From Flavobacterium sp. (GTDB lineage: Bacteria > Bacteroidota > Bacteroidia > Flavobacteriales > Flavobacteriaceae), in NCBI GenBank assembly GCA_030682755.1, contig JAUXNR010000643.1, forward strand, positions 1-5,886: 5,886 bases of DNA, written 5' to 3'. Positions 5,721-5,886 of this stretch are shown here, one piece after another. The first letter of the stretch is position 1; each line of letters begins with the position of its first letter. A model generated the notes under the pieces. The model was not told the DNA's origin. It saw only the letters and a program-made list of their open reading frames with translations, and did no database searches. A program made the position numbers and the translations under genes.

Positions 5721-5886
5721 TTGAAAAAAGGCCTGAAAATATTATTAATCCTTGCTTCGATTAGTGCAATATTCCTAATCGGATTTTTGATTTTTGGAGT
5801 AATCGCAATTCAAGATAAAAACGAACCTGAACCAATTGAAAACAAAACTGAAGTTATCGAAAACCAACAAACGGAATCAAAAACAA
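5721..5886 (+). CDS. N-terminus of a membrane-anchored protein, 3'-partial
   Basis: The frame is open to the window edge. The start is either TTG at 5721 (KKGLKILLIL...) or GTG at 5712, which adds QHL; an in-frame TGA at 5706-5708 bounds it upstream. The protein begins with Lys-Lys, a hydrophobic helix of about 25 residues (LKILLILASISAIFLIGFLIF, shortened: LKILLI...FLIFGVIAI), then a Glu/Asn/Gln-rich linker (QDKNEPEPIENKTEVIENQQ). No lipobox Cys follows, so it is a membrane anchor or uncleaved signal with an external domain beyond the window. The family cannot be told. Transcription is probably from the promoter at 5591-5622. Confidence 0.65.
   Translation, partial: MKKGLKILLILASISAIFLIGFLIFGVIAIQDKNEPEPIENKTEVIENQQTESKT

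Noticed and set aside
5705..5764. ATG at 5705 giving a 19-codon ORF before the last gene
   Set aside because: It ends at a TAG after 19 codons with no recognisable feature, while the overlapping frame from 5712 or 5721 encodes a clear Lys-Lys plus hydrophobic N-terminus that stays open to the edge.
1..5886. CRISPR arrays, tRNA or rRNA genes
   Set aside because: No regularly spaced repeats longer than the 11-bp unit at 3679-3722, and no cloverleaf with a T-loop motif or rRNA-like stretch was seen on either strand.

Overview
The window looks like the chromosome of a low-GC Bacteroidota bacterium, most likely of the flavobacterial type. The evidence is the Bacteroidota promoter signature (-33 TTTG and -7 TAnnTTTG about 20 bp apart), the absence of clear Shine-Dalgarno sequences, A-rich DNA before start codons, short lipoprotein signals ending in a Cys, a WG-repeat protein, and a recombinase tail of the kind common in that phylum. 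No species can be named from the sequence alone.

Layout. Positions 2-853 (+) carry a lipoprotein gene whose first codons lie outside the window; a UUCG-loop terminator follows at 943-974. Positions 1178-3631 (+) hold three separately spaced, AT-rich, poorly recognisable genes: a 202-residue lipoprotein, a 177-residue two-helix membrane protein with a YcxB-like C-terminal domain, and a 344-residue secreted WG-repeat protein. The spacers between them contain hairpins and a short shared repeat. The spacer between the membrane protein and the WG protein holds a long imperfect hairpin that begins at a stop codon and resembles an integron attC site. A convergent intergenic region (3632-3739) with an 11-bp tandem repeat follows. 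Positions 3740-5398 (-) encode the one clear housekeeping-type gene, a long RluA-family pseudouridine synthase, visibly richer in G+C than the accessory genes, with a good promoter at 5433-5464. Beyond it, 5492-5614 (+) is the last 40 codons of a tyrosine recombinase, cut off from the rest of its gene. Its tail contains a near-perfect promoter (5591-5622) pointing at a new gene that starts at about 5712-5721 and runs off the window.

Interpretation. The accessory genes do not form a recognisable pathway. Three cell-envelope-directed proteins of unrelated type, each in its own spacer-bounded unit, suit an accessory gene array (possibly immunity or cargo genes) rather than an operon. The attC-like hairpin, the integrase-like tail ending in a SPFD motif, the outward promoter and a small GTT/AAC palindrome just before the next gene raise the possibility of an integron-like cassette platform, degraded or only partly in view. 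This is an inference: core-site matches are partial, only one hairpin of this type is visible, and no complete integrase is present.
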